Made by a program: the position numbers and the translations under genes. Below the pieces are notes generated by a model. The model had not been told where the DNA came from, searched no databases, and worked only from the letters and a program-made list of their open reading frames with translations. A stretch of 64,000 nucleotides of DNA, taken from the NCBI GenBank assembly GCA_022827195.1, contig JAJDTL010000030.1, positions 124,001-188,000 on the forward strand, read 5' to 3'. Origin of the DNA: Caldilineaceae bacterium (GTDB lineage: Bacteria > Chloroflexota > Anaerolineae > Caldilineales > Caldilineaceae). This document shows, piece by piece, positions 1 through 7,812 of this stretch. Numbering within the stretch: position 1 is the stretch's first letter; every line of letters starts with the position of its first letter.

Positions 1-607
1 CCCGTATCATGACGGCAATGTCGTGCTCCTGACAGTAGGGCAGGAACTCATTTTCGGCTGCCCGGTTCAGCAGCGAGTAGTCCACTTGGACAACACTGCA
101 CGTCCCCTCCCGGTTGAATCGCTTAAGCACCTCAAGGTCGTTGGTCGAGATTCCATAGGCGCGCAGGCACCCCTCATCCTTCAGCGCCTCAAACCCTTCG
201 AGATAGACCGTAGGGTCGGCCAGGTCTCCCTTATGGCACAGGATAACGTCCACCCAGTCTGTCCGCAATCGGCCGAGAATGGCATGGCCCGAGATGCGGA
301 TCGAGTCCACGCCGGTCTTGGGAATCTCGCTGCCGCTGCGCACGCCCCAGTTGCCGATTTTGCTGACCAGCAGGACCTTATGTCGGATGCCGCCCAGCGC
401 CAGCCCGACGCGCGACTCCGAGAGGCCGTTCGGGATGCCGTAGGACTCAGCCACGTCAAACAGGGTCATTCCGGCCTCGTAGGCCGCTCGCACAGTGTTC
501 CAAGCCGTGGCCTCGTCAACCTCGCCCCACTGGTTGCCGATATTCCACGCGCCCAACCCCACTGCCGACACCTCCCAACCGAGTTTGCCAAACCGTTTCG
601 TAAGCAC
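1..607 (-). CDS. Aldo/keto reductase, C-terminus cut by window edge
   Basis: About 202 residues are visible and the 3' end lies beyond the left edge. The protein reads as an NAD(P)H-dependent aldo/keto reductase of the AKR superfamily (cytoplasmic TIM barrel). The catalytic tetrad is visible in order: Asp and Tyr in LFDVAESYG, Lys in LLVSKIGNWG, and His in VILCHKGD. A GTG start at 607 is chosen because GGAG lies seven bases upstream and the family's N-terminal strand (KRFGKLGWEVSAVGLGAW) begins right after it. The substrate cannot be told from sequence. A second AKR lies at 40620-41606 but is not closely similar. It is transcribed leftward, away from the gene-free island that follows. Confidence 0.88.
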   Translation of the reverse strand, partial: MLTKRFGKLGWEVSAVGLGAWNIGNQWGEVDEATAWNTVRAAYEAGMTLFDVAESYGIPNGLSESRVGLALGGIRHKVLLVSKIGNWGVRSGSEIPKTGVDSIRISGHAILGRLRTDWVDVILCHKGDLADPTVYLEGFEALKDEGCLRAYGISTNDLEVLKRFNREGTCSVVQVDYSLLNRAAENEFLPYCQEHDIAVMIR

Positions 608-1363
608 AGGAGAGCTCCAATCGTATGATACGAATGCGTTGTGTGAAGAATCTGGACTTTCACAAGGCGGTGCAGAGATTGTCTTCCATCGCGCCTGTTT
701 GCGCAAAACTCGGTCGAGCAAGCGAGAGTAGCCCTCTGACACTAGAGCGATCTGGCCCGCTAAGCGCGACTGCTTCCCCTATGCCACCAGGTGTCTCTGC
801 CCAACAATCGCGCCGGCGCAACGGACATGACTCCAGGTCACCCCTTCTCTCATCATCCACGGTCCATAGAGGGACCCTTGGCAGAAGCGAACACCTACAT
901 CGAGAACTGACAAAAAAGTGAAATTGCCTGCAAGAGCCGCCAGCACGAGCTATACTTGGACCGGGACCGGCTCGACCAACACCATCACCGGCAGGAATGA
1001 AAACCCGACAGGCAGCACATCGCCCAAACCCCGGCAACGACAGCCCGGCCCTCATTCACCAATCAGGGCCAAAAAGACCGACAAATGACCAAAAATAGCC
1101 AAAAACGACAAAAAGAGACGAAAAACCCGGCAAATGGCCTTCAAATGTGCTACGCTGGTATCAACATCTACAGCCGACCGAGTCAATGAGTGACGAGAAA
1201 CTGAAAACCAATGACAAAGTACACGAAGCCCTGACAGGAACCACCCGGACACCGTGCACCCGCCACCAATAGACGGCCGCGCTTACCGCCTCCAAACACA
1301 GGAAAAATGAAGCTGACCCGACCTGACCAGACTTCACCGGACCTGACCGGACGCAACGCGCCC

Positions 1364-1393
1364 CTTCGTGTGAATTCGTGTCCTTCGTGGATC
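1364..1393. repeat. TTCGTG-type dispersed repeat, copy 1
   Basis: Three TTCGTG units lie within 30 bases, ending in TCCTTCGTGGATC. A near-identical arrangement is at 54240-54269 and a diverged one (TTCGCG units) at 55717-55746. All three copies lie in the two gene-free islands, none between ordinary genes. I recall similar TTCGTG-rich intergenic repeats in other environmental bacteria, but this is memory, not a search result. Confidence 0.6.
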
Positions 1394-1661
1394 GCTAGGC
1401 TGTCGCCAGCGCCATCTGTCAGGAAACTTGCCTACCGGGCAATGCCAATGCGAACAAGTGACTTAGCCGGTACACGAAAAACTGGAAACGAAAAATCCGC
1501 AACAAATTGGCGTTGTTGACATTTCCAGTGAACGGTCGGCAAAAGTCGTCATCGACAGGTTTCCTGCGTACAGTTCCAGCACCGGTTCCCCTGAATCTCG
1601 TAGCGAAGACCCTTGCCTGAGCTGGTGCAGTGAACTATGTCAACTGTAAGAATCAGATCAA

Positions 1662-1702
1662 TCAGACGAATCAGAGTTCAGACAATTGTCAACCAGTCCT
1701 GG
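1662..1702 (+). repeat. 40-bp dispersed repeat, copy A
   Basis: Diverged member of a four-copy family with the core AGTTCAGACAAnTGTCAAC. Copies B (2380), C (53683) and D (55616) share the core, a leading TCAGA and a trailing CTAG or CTGG. Copy A begins TCAGACGAATC and ends AGTCCTGG. It sits just upstream of the ~480-bp element. Confidence 0.7.
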
Positions 1703-1704
1703 AA

Positions 1705-2190
1705 GGAAATTCGCGCCCGAACCATCCCCAATCTGCCCGGGAGTCCTCGCGCCGGCCGCGCCCTCACCAACCAGTTTTCCCAAAAAATCCTGGGGGAGCC
1801 CCGACTATGCGCTACATTGGTCCTTACAACCGCCATTCGCGCCCCCGGCCCCGCCGCGACTTGACACTTTGCGACCAATGAAGACAGTCTGCCCATCCTA
1901 CCAATGTCCCCCAACCATGCCGAGCGCACCGCCGCACTCCCTGCCCAGCCTTGCCGCATCCGTCCACTGTCCGCATTTCACAAAGGACCGTCTTTTCGTA
2001 CGTCTCAGATCGTCTCAGATCGTCTCAGATCGTCTGGGATCGACTCAGATCGTCTGGGATCGTCCGAGCACGCCGCTGTCCACCGCCCGGCATTCCCGCA
2101 GAAATGCCGAGATATTCGCCCGATTCCGCCCGCCAGACCGGCAAAAAAAGCGCGTCAAAACGCGTCATTTCGCGCCGATACGCGGCAAAA
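1705..2190 (+). repeat. ~480-bp dispersed non-coding element, copy 1
   Basis: This stretch aligns by eye with 54326-54790 in the same orientation. The match is patchy at first (AAATCCTG..GAGCCCC, ATGCGCTACA), then strong from TTGCGACC through CCGCATTTCACAAAG and CATTCCCGCAGAA to CGATTCCGCCCGCCA. It contains the decamer array at 2001-2070. The two copies differ by exactly one 10-bp unit inside the array, which would shift any reading frame, so the element is read as non-coding. Function is unknown. Candidates are a protein-binding or structural element, a non-coding RNA, or a non-autonomous mobile element. Confidence 0.72.
2001..2070 (+). repeat. 10-bp iteron array (CGTCTCAGAT), copy 1
   Basis: Six full decamers and a partial seventh follow without gaps: CGTCTCAGAT three times, CGTCTGGGAT, CGACTCAGAT, CGTCTGGGAT, then CGTCCGAGCA. 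Most junctions create GATCGTC, so GATC recurs every ten bases, about one helical turn, on one face of the helix. No spacers separate the units, so it is not a CRISPR array. The partner array is at 54611-54670. Confidence 0.85.
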
Positions 2191-2379
2191 TACACCCGCA
2201 AACGCCCTGAGAAAAAAGTTTCTTCGCGACTGATAGGAGACATTGACATTTCCAACTGCTGGTCAACAAATGTCGCCATCTACAGCATTCCTGCGTTCAA
2301 CTCTGACTTTGTTCCGCCAAATTCTTGGCGCGAAGACAGCCGCGCGGGACGCAGCCTTCAACTGTTTCCATTACAAGAA

Positions 2380-2419
2380 TCAGATGAGCTGAGTTCAGAC
2401 AAATGTCAACGAGCACTAG
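2380..2419 (+). repeat. 40-bp dispersed repeat, copy B
   Basis: Reads TCAGATGAGCTG, then GTTCAGACAAATGTCAAC, then GAGCACTAG. It matches copy D almost base for base over the central 18 nt. An AAGAATCAGA run precedes both copies A and B. A tandem 13-mer begins immediately after it. Confidence 0.75.
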
Positions 2420-2471
2420 AAATCAAACACTGAAATCAAACACTGAAAACTCAAAACTGAAAACTCAAAAC
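2420..2471 (+). repeat. Short tandem repeats (13-mer and 14-mer)
   Basis: AAATCAAACACTG occurs twice in tandem, followed directly by AAAACTCAAAACTG once in full and once in part. The tract is A-rich, abuts copy B of the 40-bp repeat and has no coding signal. Confidence 0.8.
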
Positions 2472-2508
2472 CAACACGACATCCCCCTCCCGAAAGAAAA
2501 AAAACCGC

Positions 2509-2538
2509 GACATTTGGGGACATTTGGGGACTTATGTC
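2509..2538 (+). repeat. Phased GACATT motif, copy 1
   Basis: Three 10-bp units in a row: GACATTTGGG, GACATTTGGG, GACTTATGTC. The same design occurs at 54945-54984 (four units) and 55159-55188 (three units), always ending in GACYTATGTC. An A-rich run (AAAGAAAAAAAACC) lies just upstream, comparable with AAGAAACCTTTTTCGG before the 54945 copy. It may be a binding site, but the function is unknown. Confidence 0.65.
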
Positions 2539-3035
2539 GCACTTTCACGCCAAAGCGAGAGGGCCGCGGCCCCGCAAGACAAAGGCCTCAAACGACCGCT
2601 ATGTCAATTTCGCACACGCAGAAAACGGAGCCGACAACCAGGAGAACCAGGATGGACGCGGCGGGTTGCGAGAATCGAAACTTTACCACTAAAAGGGGAA
2701 GTAGCCAAAGAGGGTCTCAATTTCTCACCATCGCGTCTGCCCCCGAATTGGATGGTCCGACCCTCCGCCACGGCGCCTTGGTCGTTAAAGCGTCTACCAA
2801 AATGCACGCTAGAACCGTAGTCCCAAGAGATTTGCGAGTCACCTCGAGGCTGCTATAGAGTTCACGCGCTGCTTTCGACCGCATGATGATTGAAAGACCG
2901 ACAGTATGCACGGCCAAATGAATTCTTCAAGGTGCAGGCAGTCTGCCTTTCCCGGGTCCGCCCAGTTGAAAGGCGAGCAGACAGAACCCGAACCTCCGCA
3001 GGCTTGAATCCGTTACTTTTCACCTGGAGTTATGT

Positions 3036-4379
3036 ATGACAACCCGCCCCAACATTTTCGTCATCCTGACCGATCAGCAGACCCAACAGGCCATCAGCGC
3101 GCACGGCAACCCACATCTGCACACCCCGCACATGGACACACTCGTCCGCGGCGGAGTCAGTTTCGAGAAATCCTACTGTACATTTCCCGTCTGCAGCCCC
3201 GCGCGCAGCAGCCTCCTGACCAGCCGCATGCCCCACGAGACCGGCGTCGAGGTTACCGACCCACCGATACGGCCCGGAATCCCGACAATGGGCGCGCACT
3301 TTCGCAACGCCGGCTACCGGCCCTACTATGCCGGCAAATTGCATCTCGGCCCCAAATTCAAGAAAGGCATCGAGGCAACGAGCGAAGGGCCTGGATTTGA
3401 ATACCTCGGGGACGAATACCCGGAAGGCGTACCCCGACAGCTGGGCACCGACACCGACCCGATCTGGACCGACGATGCGCTGGCGTTTCTGCGCGCTCAG
3501 AAGTCGTCAGACTGCGAGACCGACGAGCCCTTCCTACTGGTCGCCTCGCTCCACAATCCGCATGACATCTGTTACTGGTGCATGGACAGGAGGGAGTTTC
3601 TTGAGATTCCGCCCGGCAGCGAGTTGCCGCCCCTGCCGGAGAATTTCGAGCCCCTGCCGGATGAGCCCGAGTTCATCGGTCTCTGCCGCCGCCGCGCCGT
3701 CTACGCGCCTGAGATCGCCTACACGCCCGGTTGGGACGAATCCGAATGGCGCAGATACCTCTACGCCTATTACCGCCTGGCCGAGCGCGTCGATCATCAG
3801 ATCGGCAGGCTTCTTACGGCTCTGAAAGAGAGCGGGCTCGACCAGGATACGCTGATCGTGCTGACCAGCGACCACGGCGAGGGCGTGGCCGCCCACAAGT
3901 GGGTCACCAAGCTGATGCTGTGGGAGGAGGTGGTCAGGGTGCCCTTCGTGGTCCGACTCCCCGGCGCCGTCCCGGAAGGCCGCATCGACCGCAAGCGTCT
4001 TGTCTCCGGCCTGGACCTGCTGCCGACCCTCTGTGACTACGCCGGAATCTCAGCACCTGAGGGCGCGCAAGGAATCAGCCTTCGTCCGCTGATCGAAGAC
4101 CCCGCACTGCCGGGCCGTTCTTGCCTCGTGTCCGAGCTCCAGGCCTTCAGAGATGACGTGACCAAAAAGGCGCGCATGATCCGCACCGCCCGCTTCAAGT
4201 ACATCGTCTTTTCCCACGGCGCCCGCCCCGAGCTCCTCTTCGACCTCGAAGTTGACCCCGGCGAAACCAAAAACCTGGCCTATCAGCCCGAATTCAAGGA
4301 GACTGTCGCCGCGCATCGTGTGCTATTGCGGCAGGAGATGATGAAATCAGACGACCCGTTCAAGCTCCCCGTCGACTGA
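3036..4379 (+). CDS. Sulfatase (alkaline phosphatase superfamily, type I)
   Basis: A 447-residue type I sulfatase, hydrolysing sulfate esters on an unidentified, probably glycan or small organic, substrate. Metal ligands open the protein (TDQQ, residues 12-15). Cys53 in CSPAR is the signature residue that a formylglycine-generating enzyme oxidises. GKLHLG (K101, H103), LHNPHD (H173) and SDHGEG with Lys288 (residues 278-288) complete the usual active site. The start at 3036 has GGAG six bases upstream; an ATG at 3032 is out of frame. No signal peptide is visible, so it is probably cytoplasmic. No formylglycine-generating enzyme or transporter lies nearby. It is the first gene after island I and stands alone on its strand. 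Confidence 0.93.
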   Translation: MTTRPNIFVILTDQQTQQAISAHGNPHLHTPHMDTLVRGGVSFEKSYCTFPVCSPARSSLLTSRMPHETGVEVTDPPIRPGIPTMGAHFRNAGYRPYYAGKLHLGPKFKKGIEATSEGPGFEYLGDEYPEGVPRQLGTDTDPIWTDDALAFLRAQKSSDCETDEPFLLVASLHNPHDICYWCMDRREFLEIPPGSELPPLPENFEPLPDEPEFIGLCRRRAVYAPEIAYTPGWDESEWRRYLYAYYRLAERVDHQIGRLLTALKESGLDQDTLIVLTSDHGEGVAAHKWVTKLMLWEEVVRVPFVVRLPGAVPEGRIDRKRLVSGLDLLPTLCDYAGISAPEGAQGISLRPLIEDPALPGRSCLVSELQAFRDDVTKKARMIRTARFKYIVFSHGARPELLFDLEVDPGETKNLAYQPEFKETVAAHRVLLRQEMMKSDDPFKLPVD

Positions 4380-4435
4380 CATTCCAGATTCAGCCGGCCT
4401 CAGGCCGAAACCGCCTATTCTCGCACGGTGAACGC

Positions 4436-5233
4436 TCACTTTCTGCGTCGCGTCCAAAAGGCCAGGTATGGCGGGCTGACCGCCTTGTAATGTTCCCAGC
4501 TGCCGGGCTCGGGGTCCTGCTCGAGCGTTCTGTGCTCCTCAAAGGCCAGGATCTCGAAGCCATGCGCGATCAGCGTGTTGATGAAGGTACGCATCGTGTG
4601 GCGAAACTCGCGCGGACCGGGCACTTCGCTGGTCGTACCGTCTTCCCGCTCTACGCTCCAATTGGCCGTCCCGTAGATTGCCTCGGAGTCAATCTCGCCG
4701 TCAGCGTAGATCGAGTTCGAAGAATAGCCACGCACCGGATCATAGTCATCCGGGTCAAACGTCTGCGTATAGGGATTGTGCCACTGGACGTGGTAGAGCC
4801 CGCCAGGTTTCACCACGCGGGCGACTTCGGCAAAAACCGGCTCTACGTCCGGCACGAAGTTGATAGAATAGGGCTGGTAAACGATGTCGAATGCGTCCTG
4901 CACGAAGCGTGAGAGTTCGCGCATGTCGCCCTGGTGCAGTTCGGTCGCCAAGCCGTAATGCTCTGCCGCCCGCCGGTCCTGTTCGAGCTGCTCGTCCGAA
5001 AGGTCCAGCACGGTCACGTCCGCGCCGAGCAGACCGAATGCAACCGACTGCTGCCCGCCGCCCCCGGCCAGCAAGAGAACGTGCCTGCCCTTGACGTCGC
5101 CGAGCAGGCCCGATCCATCCACCATCTCCCGCGCCGTTTCTTCGTCCAGATCGAGCTTGAGCCGGGAATAGAGCACGCCGGCGCGCACGAGGCCGTTCCA
5201 GCGCTCACGATTGACAGCCGAAAGGTCGTCCAA
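4436..5233 (-). CDS. Class I SAM-dependent methyltransferase
   Basis: A 265-residue Rossmann-fold methyltransferase. The SAM-binding motif I is VLLLAGGGGQQS (about residues 52-63), a glycine-rich variant without the acidic residue often seen at its start. VTVLDLSDEQL follows as motif II and RVVKPGGLYHV marks the post-core strand. The acceptor substrate is unknown; the C-terminal half is rich in acidic and aromatic residues (DPDDYDPVRGY). The start codon is TTG, with GGAG nine bases upstream. It converges with the sulfatase and is followed upstream by a PhyH gene on the same strand after a 111-base gap. Confidence 0.85.
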   Translation of the reverse strand: MDDLSAVNRERWNGLVRAGVLYSRLKLDLDEETAREMVDGSGLLGDVKGRHVLLLAGGGGQQSVAFGLLGADVTVLDLSDEQLEQDRRAAEHYGLATELHQGDMRELSRFVQDAFDIVYQPYSINFVPDVEPVFAEVARVVKPGGLYHVQWHNPYTQTFDPDDYDPVRGYSSNSIYADGEIDSEAIYGTANWSVEREDGTTSEVPGPREFRHTMRTFINTLIAHGFEILAFEEHRTLEQDPEPGSWEHYKAVSPPYLAFWTRRRK

Positions 5234-5344
5234 TATATTCTACTCCGTTAGCAAATTGGGGGCTTCTCATGATTCCGCGGTAGGGCGGCATGCACCGCAC
5301 CAATCGTTCAAATCCGGACTCGTTGCACAGTACCTGCCCTAAAA

Positions 5345-6151
5345 TCAAGCCGCCGCCATGTCCTCAGTGGCCGGATGGCCCAGGAGGGTCTGCCAGCATT
5401 CGAGTCTAATGCGCCGCTCCTTGTAATGATCGCTCTGTGAAACGCCCAGGGGATTGCCGAACGTCAGTATGTTGACAACGTCCTGCGCCTCCCCGCGAGC
5501 GCCCCAATCTCGCGGTCTGTTGAGTTCAGCTGGATCGTGGTCCCAGGTCGGTGCAACATTGTCGCCCGACCGATTGAAGAGGAACTTTATCATGTGCCGC
5601 TTGACGGGCGAGCGATTGCTGGCCGTCCCGTGCCACAAGTCATAGTGCGTGAATGCGACCGTCCCGGCCGGCACCGTCAGAGGGACCTGTCCCCGAATGT
5701 TCGTGTAGGTCGACATCCTGTCGGTCGGGGCGTTGCGAAACTGCGTGCCCGGAACGATAACCGTCGGTCCCATCTCGGCGCTGATCGTGTGTGGGTAGTA
5801 GAGCCCCAAGAGTCGGTCAATACCGGTGCTGCGGTTGTTCGTGCTGTCCTGGTGCCACTGCATGTGTCCCGAACCGGGCAGCTTGCAGTGCCAGTGGCGA
5901 TGGCTGTTGACGCTATAGTCCCCTCCCAGCAGACTAGTCAGCGCGCCCCGCACGGCCGGATGATCGAGCACCTTCCACAGCTCGGGGATTGTTTCGGTGA
6001 TGGCGTCGCCCGGATTGGCGCCCAGGTCGTCCAGCCGCGCCGCAATCTGTTCATTCAGGCCGGAGGGAAGGTCCGGTTCAACCAGGTGGTAGCCATTGAC
6101 CAGAAAGCGGGCCATCTCTACGTCGCTCAGCAAATGCTCTCTGCCAATCAC
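5345..6151 (-). CDS. Phytanoyl-CoA dioxygenase (PhyH) family, canonical HxD
   Basis: A 268-residue Fe(II)/2-oxoglutarate oxygenase. The facial triad is intact: MQWHQD (H100, D102) and HYDLWHG (H174). A basic RSPVKRH segment follows and could carry the 2OG-binding Arg. It should hydroxylate an unidentified substrate using O2 and 2OG. The GTG start overlaps the stop of the upstream small gene by four bases (GTGA), with GGAGG about seven bases before it, so the two are probably translationally coupled. This is the conventional member of three PhyH proteins here; the other two (39772, 51028) lack the Asp. Confidence 0.9.
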   Translation of the reverse strand: MIGREHLLSDVEMARFLVNGYHLVEPDLPSGLNEQIAARLDDLGANPGDAITETIPELWKVLDHPAVRGALTSLLGGDYSVNSHRHWHCKLPGSGHMQWHQDSTNNRSTGIDRLLGLYYPHTISAEMGPTVIVPGTQFRNAPTDRMSTYTNIRGQVPLTVPAGTVAFTHYDLWHGTASNRSPVKRHMIKFLFNRSGDNVAPTWDHDPAELNRPRDWGARGEAQDVVNILTFGNPLGVSQSDHYKERRIRLECWQTLLGHPATEDMAAA

Positions 6152-6432
6152 GAGACGACCTCCATCTTTTGCAGAATGAATTCGTAGCCGATCATGTCCA
6201 GGTCCGTGTCGCTGAAGGGGGACTGCAAGTGAGGAAACTGGATGATCTGCCAGCCGTCTATCAGCGCGTCATGCACCGTCGCGTAGGGCCATCCAAACTC
6301 TCCGCCGCTAATCTCAACCCGAAAACCCTCGGTCGGCTCGATTTGCGTGTATCCGAGGATGTCGGAAAAGACGCTGGGCGTACGCGCATGCAAGTACAGC
6401 AATCTCTGACGCGGCTGGAGGCGCGGGTCCAT
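6148..6432 (-). CDS. Small protein co-translated with PhyH
   Basis: A protein of about 94 residues that I do not recognise. It is acidic, soluble and without membrane segments (for example GYTQIEPTEGFRVEISGGEFGW and IQFPHLQSPFSDTDLDMIGYEF). The ATG at 6432 is preferred; a TTG at 6474 would add 14 residues. Its stop overlaps the PhyH start by four bases, which suggests coupled expression and perhaps a partner or regulatory role for that oxygenase. It is divergent from the amidohydrolase at 6575, so 6433-6574 should hold two promoters. Confidence 0.6.
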   Translation of the reverse strand: MDPRLQPRQRLLYLHARTPSVFSDILGYTQIEPTEGFRVEISGGEFGWPYATVHDALIDGWQIIQFPHLQSPFSDTDLDMIGYEFILQKMEVVS

Positions 6433-6574
6433 CGCTGGTACGGTCCTGGAGGCGCGGTTGATGCCGGCTGGCAATGGCTCGATATTATAGCGGACGGCAT
6501 GCGCGGCGGCAAGCCCTTCCCGCGAGACTCTTGACTGCCGACCTGCTTCGCGCTAGAATTCACCCATCCGGGAA

Positions 6575-7801
6575 ATGATAGATCTGACCCGGACTTGGCC
6601 GCAAATGAGCGGACCGGCAATGCCATCAGGACCCGAAATGCCCATCTCCCAGTCGTCCCCGGCAACCGCGCGGACGGTAGCATCAGGCAATGGACGGAGC
6701 CCGCGCCACCAGGAGGCTGCCCTGGACAGGCCCGCCAAGCAGCATCCACCTTCGCTCCATCGCGTTATCGACTGCGACATCCACAATGAGGTGTCGTCGA
6801 TAAAAGACCTGATACCCTATCTGGCCGACTACTGGCGCGATTACATAAGCAATTCGGCCTTCACCGGCCCGGGTGCCAACGATTATCCTCCCGGCGCGCC
6901 TACCTCGGCCAGACCGGGCAGCGTCCCGCGCGGCGGGCGGACTGCAGGTTCCGGTTTGCAGCTTGTCCAGGAGCAGGCTCTCGCCCCTTTAGACACGGAG
7001 ATAGGTATCCTCAACTGTACCTACCGCGTGCAAAGCATCAAGCAGGAAGACCTGGCTGTGGACCTGGCAACCGCGGCCAACCGTTGGCAGATCGACGAGT
7101 GGCTGACGCCGGAGCCGCGCCTGCGCGGCTCGCTGGTCGTGCCCAGCCAGACGCCCGCGCGCGCGGCAGATGAGATCCAGCGCTTCGGCGAACACCCGCA
7201 GTTTGTTCAAGTTATTCTGCCCGTGCGTTCCTACATTCCCTACGGCAGCCGATTCTACGATCCCCTATACGCCGCCGCGGTCGAGCGCGACCTCGTCGTC
7301 GGCATCCACTTTGGCGGCGCGCCCGGCCATCCGCCGACGCCAGTGGGATGGCCCTCTACCTATCTCGAAGAACACGCCGGCATGGCGCAGGTCTTTCAAT
7401 CGCAGGTCATCAGCATCATCGCTGAGGGCGTCTTTGACCGCTTTCCCGACCTGCGCATGGCCCTGATTGAGGGCGGCTTCATCTGGATGCCCTCGCTGAT
7501 GTGGCGCCTGGACAAGGAGTGGAAGGGGCTGCGTTCCAATACGCCCTGGGTTAGACGCCCGCCGTCGGACTACATCCGCGACCATTTCCGCTTGACTGTT
7601 CAACCGGTAGGCGCGCCGCCGGAGCCGCGCTATATCCTCCAGACGATCGAGCAGATGGAGTCGGAAACGATGCTGATGTTCGCCACCGACTACCCGCACT
7701 GGCACTACGATGACGACGATGAGGCTTGGCCCGTGGCGCTGCCCGAACCGCTCAACGGCAACATCTGGTCCGAAAACGCCCGCGCCTTCTATCGACTTTG
7801 A
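6575..7801 (+). CDS. Amidohydrolase-2 family metal enzyme, paralog 1
   Basis: A TIM-barrel member of the amidohydrolase-2 group, which includes ACMSD, 5-carboxyvanillate and resorcylate decarboxylases. Likely metal ligands are CDIHN (D68, H70), GIHFGG and FATDYPHW. The family mostly hydrolyses or decarboxylates; the substrate here is unknown. The first ~60 residues are Pro/Ser-rich and unlike paralogs 2 and 3, and the ATG at 6575 has a poor ribosome site, so the true start may be a later ATG (6605, 6620 or 6641). Paralog 2 begins 11 bases downstream with a good ribosome site, so the two are probably co-transcribed. Confidence 0.85.
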   Translation: MIDLTRTWPQMSGPAMPSGPEMPISQSSPATARTVASGNGRSPRHQEAALDRPAKQHPPSLHRVIDCDIHNEVSSIKDLIPYLADYWRDYISNSAFTGPGANDYPPGAPTSARPGSVPRGGRTAGSGLQLVQEQALAPLDTEIGILNCTYRVQSIKQEDLAVDLATAANRWQIDEWLTPEPRLRGSLVVPSQTPARAADEIQRFGEHPQFVQVILPVRSYIPYGSRFYDPLYAAAVERDLVVGIHFGGAPGHPPTPVGWPSTYLEEHAGMAQVFQSQVISIIAEGVFDRFPDLRMALIEGGFIWMPSLMWRLDKEWKGLRSNTPWVRRPPSDYIRDHFRLTVQPVGAPPEPRYILQTIEQMESETMLMFATDYPHWHYDDDDEAWPVALPEPLNGNIWSENARAFYRL

Positions 7802-7812
7802 GGAGACCCCAC

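Larger units (their letters stand above)
608..3035. other. Gene-free, repeat-rich island I
   Basis: About 2.4 kb without a convincing gene. Open frames here are short, differ between strands and match no family I recognise. The stretch holds several repeat classes that recur at 53.6-55.8 kb: two ~40-bp repeats, a ~480-bp element with a 10-bp iteron array, a phased GACATTTGGG motif and a TTCGTG repeat. It also has A-rich simple sequence around 1060-1125 and a tandem 13/14-mer at 2420-2471. Base composition is patchy, with C-rich blocks next to A-rich ones, unlike the flanking genes. The last ~550 bases (2480-3030) probably include the sulfatase promoter, but no clear -35/-10 pair stands out. 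Confidence 0.7.

Noticed and set aside
23-628. 201-codon plus-strand frame at the left edge
   Set aside because: The minus strand in this interval carries all four AKR catalytic residues.
2001-2070. Decamer array as a CRISPR
   Set aside because: Units are 10 bp and gapless; there are no spacers, no ~30-bp repeats and no cas genes.
1686-2210. A 174-codon plus-strand open frame across the ~480-bp element
   Set aside because: The same element at 54326 lacks one 10-bp unit, so its frame is not conserved; composition is Ser/Pro/Arg-rich and matches no family.
4394-4410. CGGCC-TCA-GGCCG hairpin as a terminator between the sulfatase and the methyltransferase
   Set aside because: The stem is only five pairs and no T-tract follows on either strand.
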